Below are positions 1 through 13,446 of a stretch of 64,000 nt of DNA, one piece after another. Source of the DNA: Megalopta genalis (Eukaryota; Arthropoda; Insecta; Hymenoptera; Halictidae); assembly GCF_051020955.1 (NCBI RefSeq), contig NW_027476672.1, forward strand, positions 62,001-126,000, in the 5' to 3' direction. The position numbers and the translations under genes were made by a program. The notes under the pieces are model-generated. The model was not told the DNA's origin, ran no database searches, and saw only the letters and a program-made list of their open reading frames with translations. The first letter of the stretch is position 1. The number at the start of each line of letters is the position of its first letter.

Positions 1-540
1 TTGAAATCCATGCGAAACAAATGATTTGGGTTCAGATACTTGCGATATAAGTGATATAGCATCAAATGCAGGCGGAACTAACGAGTTACCTTCAAATCCA
101 TGCGAAACACATGATTTAGCTGCAAATCAATGCTATGTAGAAGGATTAGCATCAAATCCATGCGACACAAATTATTTAGCTTCAGATACTTGCTATATAA
201 GAGATATAGCTTCAAATGCAGGCGAATCAAACGAGTTATCTTCAAAATCCATGCGAAACGCATGATTTAGCTGCAAATCAATGCGATGAAGAAGGTTTAG
301 ATGCAAGTCCATGCGGTACACATGATGTAGCATAAAATCAATGCGATGTAGAAGGTTTAGCTTCAAATCCATGGGACACAAATTATTTGGCTTCAAATCC
401 GTGCGATATAAATTATATAGTTTCAAATGCCGACGAAACAAACGAGTTAGCTCCAAATCCATGCAAAACACATGATTAAGCTTCAAATCAATGCTACGTA
501 GAAGGTTTAGCTTCAAATCCATGCGGCACAAATGATTAAG

Positions 541-945
541 CTTCAGATACTTGCGATATAAGTGATATAGCTTCAAATGCAGGCGAAGCAAATGAGTTAG
601 CTTTAAATCCAAGCAAAATACATGATTCAGCTACAAATCAATGCTATGTAGAAGCTTTAGCTTCAGATCCATGCGACACAAATGATTTTGCTTCAGATAC
701 TTGCGATACAAGTGATATAGCTTCAACTGTAGACGAAACAACCGAGTTAGCATCAAACTCCACGTCATACACATGATTAAGCTTCAAATCATTGCTATGT
801 AGAAGGTTTAGTTTCAAATCCATGCGACACAAATGATTTGGCTTCAGATAGTTGCGATATAAATGAAATAGGTTTAAATGCAGGCGAAACAAACGAGCTA
901 GCTTCAACTCCATGCGACTCACATGATTTAGCTTCAAATCAATCC
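541..945. repeat. Duplicated block, copy 1 (partner at 3450-3854)
   Basis: About 405 bp recurs 2,909 bp downstream with only a few substitutions. Diagnostic shared oddities are the unit with agcaaaatacatgattcag, the unit ending gaagctttag, and the 31-bp unit with catcaaactccacgt followed by gattaagc. Homology fades upstream near 540 and downstream where this copy reads caatccgatg and the partner caacgcgatg. Probably one segmental duplication inside the array. Confidence 0.85.
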
Positions 946-1500
946 GATGTAGAAGGATTAGCTTCAAATCCTTGCGAGACAATTGATTTAGCATCAAACA
1001 CTTGGGATATGAGTGATATAGCTACAAATGCAGACGGAACAGCGAGTTAGCTTCAAATCCATGAAAAACACATGATTAAGCTTCAAGCCTATGCGATGTA
1101 GAAGGTTTAGCTTCAAATCCATGCGAAACAAATGATTTCGATTCAATCACTTGTGATATGAGTCATATAGATTCAAATGCAGACGAAACAAACGAGTTAG
1201 CTTCAAATCCGTGCGAAAAGCTTGACTTAGCTGCAAATCAATGTGATGTAGAAGGTTTAGTTTCAAATCCATTCGACACAAATGATTTAGCTTCAAATAC
1301 TAGCGATATAAATGGTGTAGCTTCAACTGCATGCGAAACGAACGAATTAACTTCAAATCCATGCAAAACACATGATTGTGCTTCAAATCAATGCGAAGTA
1401 GAAGGTTTAGCTTCAAATCCATGCAAAACACATGATTTAACAGCAAATCAATGCGATGTAGAAGGTTTAGCTTCGCATCCATGCGAAACAAATGATTTAG

Positions 1501-2220
1501 CTTCAGATACTTGCGATATAAGTGATATAGCATCACATGCAAGCGAAACGAACGAGTTAGCTGCAAATCCATGCAAAACACATGATTAAGCTTCGAATCA
1601 ATGCTATGTAGAAGGATTAGCTTCAAATCAATGCGACACAAATGATTAACAACAAACACTTCGGATATGAGTGATATTGCTTCAAATGCAGACGAATCAA
1701 ACGAGTTAGCTTCAAAATCCACGCGATACACATAATTTAGATTAAAATCAATTCGAAGTAGAAGGCTTATCTTCAAATCTATGCGGAACAAATGATTTAG
1801 CTTCAAGTCAATGCGATGTAGAAGGTTCAGCTTCAAATCCATGCGAAACAAATGATTTAGCTTCAAACTCTTGGGATATAAGTGATATAGCTTCAAATGC
1901 AGACGAAACAAACGCGTTAGCTTCAAATCCATGCAAAAGACATGATTTTCCTTCAAATACTTGCGGTATAAGTGATATAGCTACAATTGGAGACGAAACA
2001 AACGAGTTAACTTGAAATCCATGCGTAACAAATGATTTAGCTTCAGATACTTGCGATATAAGTGATATAGCATCAAATGCAGGGGAAATAAACGAGTTAG
2101 CTTCAAATCCATGCAAAACACATGATTAAGCTTCGAATCAATGCTATGTAGAAGGATTAGCTTCAAATCAATGCGACACAAATGAATAACATCGAACACT
2201 TCGGATATGAGTGATATTGC
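1501..2220. repeat. Pair of related sub-blocks spaced 540 bp
   Basis: The sequence at about 1501-1680 (T, A, P2, a gattaagc unit, the tgctatg unit, then a unit with cttcggatatgag) recurs at 2041-2220 with scattered substitutions. The 540-bp offset is exactly 18 units. The copies are clearly less similar than the duplications in the core, so this looks like an older event. Confidence 0.75.
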
Positions 2221-3210
2221 TCCAAATGCAGACGAAACAAACGAGTTAGCTTCAAACACAAGCGCAACACATGACTTAGCTGCAAATCAATGCGATGCAG
2301 AAGGTTTAGTTTCAAATCCATGCGAAACAAATGATTGAGCTTCAAACACTTGGGATATAGGTGATATAGCTTCAAATGCGGACGAAACAAACGAGTTAGC
2401 TTCATATACAATCGAAACACATGATTTAGCTTCAAATCAATGCGATGTAGAAGGTTTAGCTTCAAATCCAAGAGTAACACATGATTTAGCTTCGAATCAA
2501 TCCGATGTAGAAGGTTTAGCTTCAAATCCATGCGAAACAATTGATTTAGCATCAAACACTTGGGATATAAGTGATATAGCTTCAAATGCAGACGAAACAA
2601 ACGAGTTAGTTTAAAAATCCTTGCGATACACATGATTTAGCTTCAAATCAATGCGAGGTAGATGGCTGAGCTTCAAATGCATGCGAAACCAATGATTTAG
2701 CTTCAGATACTTGCGATATATTTGATATAGCTTCAGATGCACAGGAAACAAACGAGTTAGATTCAAATCCAAGAGAATCACATGATTTGGCTTCAAATCA
2801 ATGCGATGTAGAAGGTTCAGCTTCAAATTCATGCGAAACAAATGATTTAGCTTCAAATACTTGCGATATAAATGATATAGCTAAAAATGCAGGCGAAACG
2901 AACGGGTTAGCTTCAAATACAAGTGAAACACATGATTTAGCTTCAAATGCTTGCGATGTAAGTGATATAGCTTCAAATGCAGGCGAACAAAAGAGTTAGC
3001 TTCAAATCCATGCCAAACACATGATTTAGCTTTAAATCCATGCGAAACCAATGGATTACCTTCAGATACTTGCGATATATATGATATAGCTTCAAATGCG
3101 GGCGAAACAAACGCGTTAGCTTCAAATCCATACGAAACACATGATTTAGCTTCAAATCAATGCGAAGTAGAAGGAATATCTTCAAATACATGATACACAA
3201 ATGATTTAGC

Positions 3211-3270
3211 TTCAAATCAATGCGAAGTAGAAGGCTTAGCTTCAAATCAATGCGAAGTAGAAGGCTTAGC
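3211..3270. repeat. Perfect single-unit (30-bp) tandem duplication
   Basis: Two consecutive identical Q-type units carry the same variants (gcgaagtagaaggctta). This is the smallest duplication step visible in the window and breaks the normal P/Q alternation. Confidence 0.85.
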
Positions 3271-3449
3271 TTCAAATCAATGCGACACAAATGATTTAGG
3301 TTCAGATACTTGCGATATAAGTGACATAGTTTCAAATGCAGGTGAAACGAACGAGTTAGCTCCAAATTCATGGCAAACGAATGATTTAGCTCCAAATCAA
3401 TGCGTAGTAGAAGGCGTAGCTTCAAATCCATGCGGATAAAATGATTTAG

Positions 3450-3854
3450 CTTCAGATACTTACGATATAAGTGATATAGCTTCAAATGCAGGCGAAGCAA
3501 ATGAGTTAGGTTTAAATCCAAGCAAAATACATGATTCAGCTACAAATCAATGCTATGTAGAAGCTTTAGCTTCAGATCCATGCGACACAAATGATTTTGC
3601 TTCAGATACTTGCGATACAAGTGATATAGCTTCAACTGTAGACGAAACAACCGAGTTAGCATCAAACTCCACGTGATACACATGATTAAGCTTCAAATCA
3701 TTGCTATGTAGAAGGTTTAGTTTCAAATCCATGCGACACAAATGATTTGGCTTCAGATAGTTGCGATATAAATGAAATAGGTTTAAATGCAGGCGAAACA
3801 AACGAGCTAGCTTCAACTCCATGCGACTCACATGATTTAGCTTCAAATCAACGC
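3450..3854. repeat. Duplicated block, copy 2 (partner at 541-945)
   Basis: Second copy of the block with the diagnostic gaagctttag and catgattcag variants, offset by 2,909 bp. This is 97 units minus one base, so intervening indels nearly cancel. Beyond the block the neighbouring unit order differs from copy 1. Confidence 0.85.
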
Positions 3855-5160
3855 GATGTAGAAGGTTTAGCTTCAAATCCATGCGAAACAAATGATTTAG
3901 CTTCAAATACTTGCGATATAAATGATATAGCTACAAATGCAGGCGAAACGAACGGGTTAGCTTCAAATACAAGCGAAAAACATGATTTATCTTCAAATCA
4001 ATGCGATGCAGAAGGTGTAGCTACAAATTCATGCGAAAGAAATTATTTAGTTTCAGATTCTTGCGATATAAGTGATATAGCTTCAAATGCAGGGGAAACA
4101 TACGAGTTAGCATCATATCCAAGCGAAACACATGATTTAGCTTCGAATCAATGCGATGTAGAAGGTTTAGCTTCAAATCCATGTGAAATGAATGATTTAG
4201 CTTCAAATGCTTGCGATAAAAGTGATATAGCTTCAAATGCAGGAGAAACAAACGAGTTAGCATCAAATTCATACAAAACACATGATTAAGCTTCAACTCA
4301 ATGCTATGTAGAAGGTTTAGCTTCATATCCAAGCGACACAAATGATTAAGCATCAGCTACTTGCGATATAAGTGATATAGCTTCAAATCCAAGCGAAACA
4401 CATGACTTAGCTTCAAATCAATGCGACGTAGAAAGTTTAACTTCAAATCGATAAGAAACAAATGATTTAACATCAGATACTTGCGATATAACTGACATAG
4501 CGTCAAATGCAGGGGAAACAAACGAGATAGCTTCAAACACTTGGGATATAAGCGGTATAGCTTCAAATACTGACGAAACAAACGAGTTAGCTTCAAAATC
4601 CGTGCTATTCACATGATTTAGCTTCAAATAAATGCGATGTAGGTATATTTAGCTTCAAATCCAAGCCAAACACAAGATTTAGGTTCAAATCAATGCGATG
4701 TAGAAGGTTTTGCTTCAAATCTATGCGAAACAAATGATTTAGCTTCCAACAATTGGTATATAAGTGATATAGCTTCAAATGCAGACGAATCAAACGAGAT
4801 AGCTTCAAAATCCATGCGATACACATCATTTAGCTTGAAATCGATGCGAAGGAGAAGGCTTAGCTTCAAATCCATGCGAAACAAATGATTTAGCTGCAAA
4901 CACTTGGGATATAAGTGATATAGCTTCAAATGCAGGAGAAACAAACGAGTTAGCATCAAATTCATGCAAAGCACATGATTAAGCTTCAATTCAATGCTAT
5001 GTAGAAGGTTTAGCTTCAAATCCAAGCGACACAAATGATTAAGCATCAGCCACTTGCGATATAAGTGATATAGCTTCAAATGCAGACGAAACAAACCAGT
5101 TAGCTTCAATTCCATGCGAAACACATGATTTAGCAACAAATCAATGCGAAGTATAAGGTT

Positions 5161-5490
5161 TAGCTTCAAATCCATGCGAAACCAATGGTTTAGCTTCAGA
5201 TACTAGCGATATAAGTGGCACAACTCCAAATGCAGACGAAACAAACCAGTTAGCTTTAATTCCATGCGAAACACATGATTTAATTAAAATTAATGCGATG
5301 CAGAAGGTTTAGCTTCAAATCCATGCGAAACCAATGACTTAGCTTCAGACACTTGCGATATAAGTGACATTGCTTCAAATGCAGGCGAAACAAACGAGCT
5401 AGCCTCAAATCCAAACGAATCACATGATTTAGCTTCAAATCAATGCCATGTAGAAGGTTTAGCTTCAAATCCATGCGAAACACATGATTT
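5161..5490. repeat. Duplicated block, copy 1 (partner at 6541-6869)
   Basis: About 330 bp recurs 1,379-1,380 bp downstream with one substitution (gctttaattcc versus gcttcaattcc) and one missing t (aatggttt versus aatgttt). A diagnostic unit reads ttaattaaaattaatgcg, unlike any other unit seen. Flanks on both sides differ, so the copied segment is well delimited. Confidence 0.9.
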
Positions 5491-5920
5491 AGCTGCAAAT
5501 CAATGCGATGTAGAAGGTTTAGCTTCAAATCCATGCGAAGCAAATGATTTAGCTTCAGATACTTGCGATATAAGTGATATAGCATCAAATGCAGGCGGAA
5601 CTAACGAGTTACCTTCAAATCCATGCGAAACACATGATTTAGCTGCAAATCAATGCTATGTAGAAGGTTTAGCATCAAATCCATGCTACACAAATGATTT
5701 GGATTCAAATCCTTGCGATATAAATTATATAGTTTCAAATGCAGACGAAACAAACGAGTTACCTTCAAATCCATGCGAAACACATGATTTAGCTGCAAAT
5801 CAATGCATTGTAGAAGGTTTAGCTTCAAATCCAAGCGAAACATATGATTTAGCTTCAGATACTTGCGATATGAGTGATATAGCTTCAAATGCAGATTAAA
5901 CAAACGAGTTTGTTTCACAT

Positions 5921-6462
5921 CCAAGCGAAACACATGATTTAGCTTCAAATCTATGCGATGTAGATGGTTTAGCTTCAAATCCATGCGACACAAATGATTG
6001 AGCTTCAAACACTTGGGATATAGGTGATATAGCTTAAGCTGCAGACGAAACAAACGAGTTAGTTTCAAGTCCATGCGAAACACAATATTCAGCTGCAAAT
6101 CAATGCGATGTAGAAGGTTTAGCTTCAAATTCAAGCGAAACTCATGATTTAGTTTCAAATTAATGCGATGTAGAAGGTTTAGATTCAAATCCATGTAAGA
6201 CAAATGATTGACCTTCAAACACTTCGGATATAAGTGATATAGCTGCAAATGCAGACGATTCAAACGGGGTAGCTTCAAAAGCCATGCGAGACATATCATT
6301 TTGCTTCAAATCGATACGATGTAGAAGGTTTAGCTTTAAATCCTTGCGACACAAATGATTTAGCTTCAAATCAATGCGAAGTACAAGGCATAGCTTCAAA
6401 TCGATGCGGAACAAATGATTTAGCATCAAACACTTGGGATATAAGTGATATAGCTTCAAATG
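5921..6462. repeat. Duplicated block, copy 1 (partner at 7210-7750)
   Basis: About 540 bp recurs at an offset of 1,289 then 1,288 bp, the change being one lost g in the partner (cttgggatata versus cttggatata). Shared rare variants include gcttaagctgcagacg, cacaatattcagc and agccatgcgagacatatc. A related but shorter piece reappears near 9,840-10,125. Confidence 0.9.
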
Positions 6463-6540
6463 CAGGGGAAACAAACGAGTTAGCATAAAATCCATGCAAA
6501 ACACATGATTTAGCTTCAAATCAAAGCGATGTAGAAGGTT

Positions 6541-6869
6541 TAGCTTCAAATCCATGCGAAACCAATGTTTAGCTTCAGATACTAGCGATATAAGTGGCAC
6601 AACTCCAAATGCAGACGAAACAAACCAGTTAGCTTCAATTCCATGCGAAACACATGATTTAATTAAAATTAATGCGATGCAGAAGGTTTAGCTTCAAATC
6701 CATGCGAAACCAATGACTTAGCTTCAGACACTTGCGATATAAGTGACATTGCTTCAAATGCAGGCGAAACAAACGAGCTAGCCTCAAATCCAAACGAATC
6801 ACATGATTTAGCTTCAAATCAATGCCATGTAGAAGGTTTAGCTTCAAATCCATGCGAAACAAATGATTT
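6541..6869. repeat. Duplicated block, copy 2 (partner at 5161-5490)
   Basis: Near-identical second copy that includes the unique ttaattaaaattaatgcg unit. It is followed by a different neighbouring sequence (catcagatacatgcg). Confidence 0.9.
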
Positions 6870-7209
6870 AGCATCAGATACATGCGATATAAGTGATATA
6901 GCTTCAAATGCAGACGAATCGAACGAGTTAGCTTCAAAATCTATGCGAAACGCATGATTTAGCTGCAAATCAATGCGATGAAGAAGGTTTAGATGCAAAT
7001 CCATGCGGTACACATGATGTAGCATCAAATCAATGCGATGTAGAAGGTTTAGCTTCAAATCCATGCGACACAAATGATTTGGCTTCAAATCCTTGCGATA
7101 TAAATGATATAGCTTCAAACGCAGACGAAACAAACGAGTTAGCTTGAAATCCAAGCGGAACACATGATTTAGCTTCAAATCGATGTGATGTAGAAGGTTT
7201 AGCTTCAAT

Positions 7210-7750
7210 CCAAGCGAATCACATGATTTAGCTTCAAATCTATGCGATGTAGAAGGTTTAGCTTCAAATCCATGCGACACAAATGATTGAGCTTCAAACA
7301 CTTGGATATAGGTGATATAGCTTAAGCTGCAGACGAAACAAACGAGTTAGTTTCAAGTCCATGCGAAACACAATATTCAGCTGCAAATCAATGCGATGTA
7401 GAAGGTTTAGCTTCAAATTCAAGCGAAACTCATGATTTAGTTTCAAATTAATGCGATGTAGAAGGTTTAGATTCAAATCCATGTAAGACAAATGATTGAC
7501 CTTCAAACACTTCGGATATAAGTGATATAGCTGCAAATGCAGACGATTCAAACGGGGTAGCTTCAAAAGCCATGCGAGACATATCATTTTGCTTCAAATC
7601 GATACGATGTAGAAGGTTTAGCTTTAAATCCTTGCGACACAAATGATTTAGCTTCAAATCAATGCGAAGTACAAGGCATAGCTTCAAATCGATGCGGAAC
7701 AAATGATTTAGCATCAAACACTTGGGATATAAGTGATATAGCTTCAAATG
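7210..7750. repeat. Duplicated block, copy 2 (partner at 5921-6462)
   Basis: Second copy with the same rare variants. Its right end merges into the first copy of the 2.3-kb higher-order repeat, where this copy has gcagacgaacc and the partner has gcaggggaaac. Confidence 0.9.
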
Positions 7751-8753
7751 CAGACGAACCAAACGAGTTCGCTTCAAAATCCATGCGATACACATCATTT
7801 AGCTTTAAAGCCATGCGAAATAGAAGGCTTAGCTTCAAATCCAAGCGAAACACATGATTTAGCTTCAAATCAATGCGATGTAGAAGGTTTAGCTTCAAAT
7901 CCATGAGAAACAAATGATTTAGCATCAAACACTTGGGGTATAAGTGATATAGCTTCAAATGCAGACGAATCAAACGAGTTAGCTTCAATATCCATGCGAT
8001 ACACATCATTTATCATTAAATCCATGCGAAATAGAAGGCTTAGCTTCAAATCCATGCGATGTAGAATGTTTAGCTTCAAATCCACGCGAAACAAATGAGT
8101 TAGCTTCAAATCAATACGATGTAGAAGGTTTAGCTCCAAATCCATGCGAAACAAATGATTTAGCTACAGATACTTGCGATATAAGTGATATAGCATCAAA
8201 TGCAGGCGAAACGAACGAGTTAGCAAGAAATCCAAGCAAAACACATGATTTTTCTTCAATCAATTCGATGTAGAAGGATTAGCTTCAAATCCAAGCGAAA
8301 CACATGATTTAAATTCAAATCAATGCGATGTAGAAGGTTTAGCGTCAAATCCATGCGAAACAAATGATTCAGCATCAAACACTTGGGATATAAGTAATAT
8401 AGCTTCAAATGCAGACGAATCAAACGAGTCAGCTTCAAAATCCATGCGATTCACATCATTTAGCTTTCAATCCATGCGAAATAGAAGGCTTAGGATCAAA
8501 TCCATGCAAAACAAATGTTTCAGCTTCAAATCAATACGATGTAGAAGGTTTAGCTTCAAATCCACTCGAAACAAATGATTTAGCATCAAACACTTGGGAT
8601 ATAAGTGATATAGCTTCAAATGCAGACGAACCAAACGAGTTCGCTTCAAATCCATGCGATACACATCATTTAGCTTTAAATCCATGCGAAATAGAAGGTT
8701 TAGCTTCAAATCCAAGCGAAACACATGATTTAGCTTCAAATCAATGCGATGTA
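7450..8753. repeat. Leading partial copy of the ~2.3-kb higher-order repeat
   Basis: This segment matches 9,826-11,130 at a constant offset of about 2,376 bp. Diagnostic units shared with later copies are catgagaaacaaatg with cttggggtata (near 7,902, 10,278 and 12,594), tttatcattaaatccatg, and the A-type 31-bp units with gcttcaatatccatg. Confidence 0.9.
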
Positions 8754-11130
8754 GAAGATTTAGATTCAAATCCATGCGAAACAAATGATTTAGCTTCAAA
8801 CACTTGTGATATAAGTGATACAGCTGCAAATGCAGACGAATCAAATGGGATAGCTTCAAAATCCATGCGATACATATCATTTAGCTTCAAATCGATATGA
8901 TGTAGAAGGTTTAGCTTCAAAACCCTGCGAAACAAATGATTTAGCTTCAAACACTTGCGATATATGTGATATAGCACCAAATGCAGGCGAAACGAACGAG
9001 TTAGCTTCAAATCCATGCGAAACACATGATTTAGCTTCAAACACTTGTGATATAAGTGATATAACTGCAAATGCAGACGAATCAAACGGGATAGCTTCAA
9101 AATCCATGCGATACATATCATTTAGCTTCAAATCGATACGATGTAGAAGGTTTAGCTTCAAATCCATGCGAAACAAATGATTTAGCATCAAATCAATAAG
9201 ATGTAGAAGGTTTAGATACAAATCCATGCGAAACAAATGATTTAGCATCAAACACTTGGGATATAAGTGATATAGCTTCAAATGCAGGGGAAACAAACGA
9301 GTTAGCATAAAATCCATGCAAAACACATGATTTAGCTTCAAATCAAAGCGATGTAGAAGGTATAGCTTCAATTCCAAGCGAAACACATGATTTAGCTTCA
9401 AATCAATGCGATGTAGAAGGTTTAGATTCAAATCCATGCAAAACAAATGATTTAGCTTCAAACACTTCGGATATAAGTGATATAGCTGCAAATGCAGACG
9501 AATCAAACGGGATAGCTTCAAAATCCATGCGAAACGCATGATTTAGCTGCAAATCAATGCGATGAAGAAGGTTTAGATGCAAATCCATGCGGTACACATG
9601 ATGTAGCATCAAATCAATGCGATGTAGAAGGTTTAGCTTCAAATCCATGCGACACAAATGATTTGGCTTCAAATCCTTGCGATATAAATGATATAGCTTC
9701 AAACGCAGACGAAACAAACGAGTTAGCTTGAAATCCAAGCGGAACACATGATTTAGCTTCAAATCGATGTGATGTAGAAGGTTTAGCTTCAAATCCATGC
9801 GAAACACATGATTTAGCTGCAAATCAATGCGATGTAGAAGGTTTAGATTCAAATCCATGTAAGACAAATGATTGACCTTCAAACACTTCGGATATAAGTG
9901 ATATAGCTGCAAATGCAGACGATTCAAACGGGGTAGCTTCAAAAGCCATGCGAGACATATCATTTTGCTTCAAATCGATACGATGTAGAAGGTTTAGCTT
10001 TAAATCCTTGCGACACAAATGATTTAGCTTCAAATCAATGCGAAGTACAAGGCATAGCTTCAAATCGATGCGGAACAAATGATTTAGCATCAAACACTTG
10101 GGATATAAGTGATATAGCTTCAAATGCAGACGAACCAAACGAGTTCGCTTCAAAATCCATGCGATACACATCATTTAGCTTTAAAGCCATGCGAAATAGA
10201 AGGCTTAGCTTCAAATCCAAGCGGAACACATGATTTAGCTTCAAATCAATGCGATGTAGAAGGTTTAGCTTCAAATCCATGAGAAACAAATGATTTAGCA
10301 TCAAACACTTGGGGTATAAGTGATATAGCTTCAAATGCAGACGAATCAAACGAGTTAGCTTCAATATCCATGCGATACACATCATTTATCATTAAATCCA
10401 TGCGAAATAGAAGGCTTAGCTTCAAATCCATGCGATGTAGAATGTTTAGCTTCAAATCCATGCGAAACAAATGAGTTAGCTTCAAATCAATACGATGTAG
10501 AAGGTTTAGCTCCAAATCCATGCGAAACAAATGATTTAGCTACAGATACTTGCGATATAAGTGATATAGCATCAAATGCAGGCGAAACGAACGAGTTAGC
10601 AAGAAATCCAAGCAAAACACTTGATTTTTCTTCAAATCAATTCGATGTAGAAGGATTAGCTTCAAATCCAAGCGAAACACATGATTTAAATTCAAATCAA
10701 TGCGATGTAGAAGGTTTAGCGTCAAATCCATGCGAAACAAATGATTCAGCATCAAACACTTGGGATATAAGTGATATAGCTTCAAATGCAGACGAATCAA
10801 ACGAGTCAGCTTCAAATCCATGCGATTCACATCATTTAGCTTTCAATCCATGCGAAATAGAAGGCTTAGGATCAAATCCATGCAAAACAAATGTTTCAGC
10901 TTCAAATCAATACGATGTAGAAGGTTTAGCTTCAAATCGACTCGAAACAAATGATTTAGCATCAAACACTTGGGATATAAGTGATATAGCTTCAAATGCA
11001 GACGAACCAAACGAGTTCGCTTCAAAATCCATGCGATACACATCATTTAGCTTTAAATCCATGCGAAATAGAAGGTTTAGCTTCAAATCCAAGCGAAACA
11101 CATGATTTAGCTTCAAATCAATGCGATGTA
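8754..11130. repeat. ~2.3-kb higher-order repeat, copy 1 (2,377 bp)
   Basis: Copies are phased here on the variant gaagatttagattc, which occurs at 8754, 11131, 13447, 15164, 17481 and 24036. Each occurrence is followed by the same series of units, including gcttcaaaaccctgcg about 165 bp later. This copy is two units (60 bp) longer than the standard 2,316-2,317 bp. It contains an extra segment near 9,530-9,830 with the gaaacgcatg and gatgaagaagg variants, also found near 250-310 and 6,945-7,000. Confidence 0.88.
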
Positions 11131-13446
11131 GAAGATTTAGATTCAAATCCATGCGAAACAAATGATTTAGCTTCAAACACTTGTGATATAAGTGATATAG
11201 CTGCAAATGCAGACGAATCAAATGGGATAGCTTCAAAATCCATGCGATACATATCATTTAGCTTCAAATCGATATGATGTAGAAGGTTTAGCTTCAAACC
11301 CTGCGAAACAAATGATTTAGCTTCAAACACTTGCGATATATGTGATATAGCACCAAATGCAGGCGAAACGAACGAGTTAGCTTCAATCCATGCGAAACAC
11401 ATGATTTAGCTTCAAACACTTGTGATATAAGTGATATAACTGCAAATGCAGACGAATCAAACGGGATAGCTTCAAAATCCATGCGATACATATCATTTAG
11501 CTTCAAATCGATACGATGTAGAAGGTTTAGCTTCAAATCCATGCGAAACAAATGATTTAGCATCAAATCAATGAGATGTAGAAGGTTTAGATACAAATCC
11601 ATGCGAAACAAATGATTTAGCATCAAACACTTGGGATATAAGTGATATAGCTTCAAATGCAGGGGAAACAACGAGTTAGCATAAAATCCATGCAAAACAC
11701 ATGATTTAGCTTCAAATCAAAGCGATGTAGAAGGTATAGCTTCAAATCCAAGCGAAACACATGATTTAGCTTCAAATCAATGCGATGTAGAAGGTTTAGA
11801 TTCAAATCCATGCGAAACAAATGATTTAGCTTCCAACACTTCGGATATAAGTGATAATAGCTGCAAATGCAGACGAATCAAACGGAATAGCTTCAAAATC
11901 CATGCGATACATATCATTTAGCTTCAAATCGATACGATGTAGAAGGTTTTGCTACAAATCCATGCGAAACAAATGATTTAGGTTCAGATGCTTGCGATGT
12001 AATTGATGTAGCATCGAATGCAGACGAATCAAACAAGTCAGCTTCAAAATCCATGCGGTACACATGATTTAGCATCAAATCAAAGCGATGTAGAAGGCTT
12101 AGCTTCAAATCCAAGCGAAACACATGATTTAACTTCAAATCAATGCGATGTAGAACGTTTAGCGTCAAATCCATGCGAAACAAATGATTCAGCATCAAAC
12201 ACTTGGGATATAAGTGATATAGCTTCAAATGCAGACGAATCAAGCGAGTTAGCTTCAAAATCCATGCGATTCACATCATTTAGCTTTCAATCCATGCGAA
12301 ATAGAAGGCTTAGCTTCAAATCCATGCAAAACAAATGTTTCAGCTTCAAATCAATACGATGTAGAAGGTTTAGCTTCAAATCCATGCGAAACAAATGATT
12401 TAGCATCAAACACTTGGGATATAAGTGATATAGCTTCAAATGCAGACGAACCAAACGAGTTCGCTTCAAAATCCATGCGATACACATCATTTAGCTTTAA
12501 AGCCATGCGAAATAGAAGGCTTAGCTTCAAATCCAAGCGAAACACATGATTTAGCTTCAAATCAATGCGATGTAGAAGGTTTAGCTTCAAATCCATGAGA
12601 AACAAATGATTTAGCATCAAACACTTGGGGTATAAGTGATATAGCTTCAAATGCAGACGAATCAAACGAGTTAGCTTCAATATCCATGCGATACACATCA
12701 TTTATCATTAAATCCATGCGAAATAGAAGGCTTAGCTTCAAATCCATGCGATGTAGAATGTTTAGCTTCAAATCCATGCGAAACAAATGAGTTAGCTTCA
12801 AATCAATACGATGTAGAAGGTTTAGCTCCAAATCCATGCGAAACAAATGATTTAGCTACAGATACTTGCGATATAAGTGATATAGCTTCAAATGCAGGCG
12901 AAACGAACGAGTTAGCAAGAAATCCAAGCAAAACACTTGATTTTTCTTCAAATCAATTCGATGTAGAAGGATTAGCTTCAAATCCGAGCGAAACACATGA
13001 TTTAAATTCAAATCAATGCGATGTAGAAGGTTTAGCGTCAAATCCATGCGAAACAAATGATTCAGCATCAAACACTTGGGATATAAGTGATATAGCTTCA
13101 AATGCAGACGAATCAAACGAGTCAGCTTCAAAATCCATGCGATTCACATCATTTAGCTTTCAATCCATGCGAAATAGAAGGCTTAGGATCAAATCCATGC
13201 AAAACAAATGTTTCAGCTTCAAATCAATACGATGTAGAAGGTTTAGCTTCAAATCGACTCGAAACAAATGATTTAGCATCAAACACTTGGGATATAAGTG
13301 ATATAGCTTCAAATGCAGACGAACCAAACGAGTTCGCTTCAAAATCATGCGATACACATCATTTAGCTTTAAATCCATGCGAAATAGAAGGTTTAGCTTC
13401 AAATCCAAGCGAAACACATGATTTAGCTTCAAATCAATGCGATGTA
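11131..13446. repeat. ~2.3-kb higher-order repeat, copy 2 (2,316 bp)
   Basis: Standard-length copy. It differs from its neighbours mostly by single-base deletions: aaaccctgcg with one a missing near 11,298, cttcaatccatg near 11,383, and gaaacaacgag near 11,670. There is also one insertion (gtgataatagc near 11,855). Such differences may be consensus errors. Confidence 0.88.

Larger units (their letters stand above)
1..5160. repeat. Left heterogeneous domain of the array
   Basis: The units here are more divergent from one another than those of the 7-32 kb core. A linked variant pair recurs: ttta to ttaa at a unit end, giving gattaagcttc, followed in the next unit by tgctatg in place of tgcgatg. 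It is seen near 772, 1585, 2125, 3685, 4285 and 4978. I do not find that pair again until about 43.5 kb. Several units carry aactgcatgcga instead of the usual A-type sequence (for example near 1,321). No gene is present. Plus-frame reading frames are cut by taa or tga roughly every few hundred bases. Confidence 0.85.
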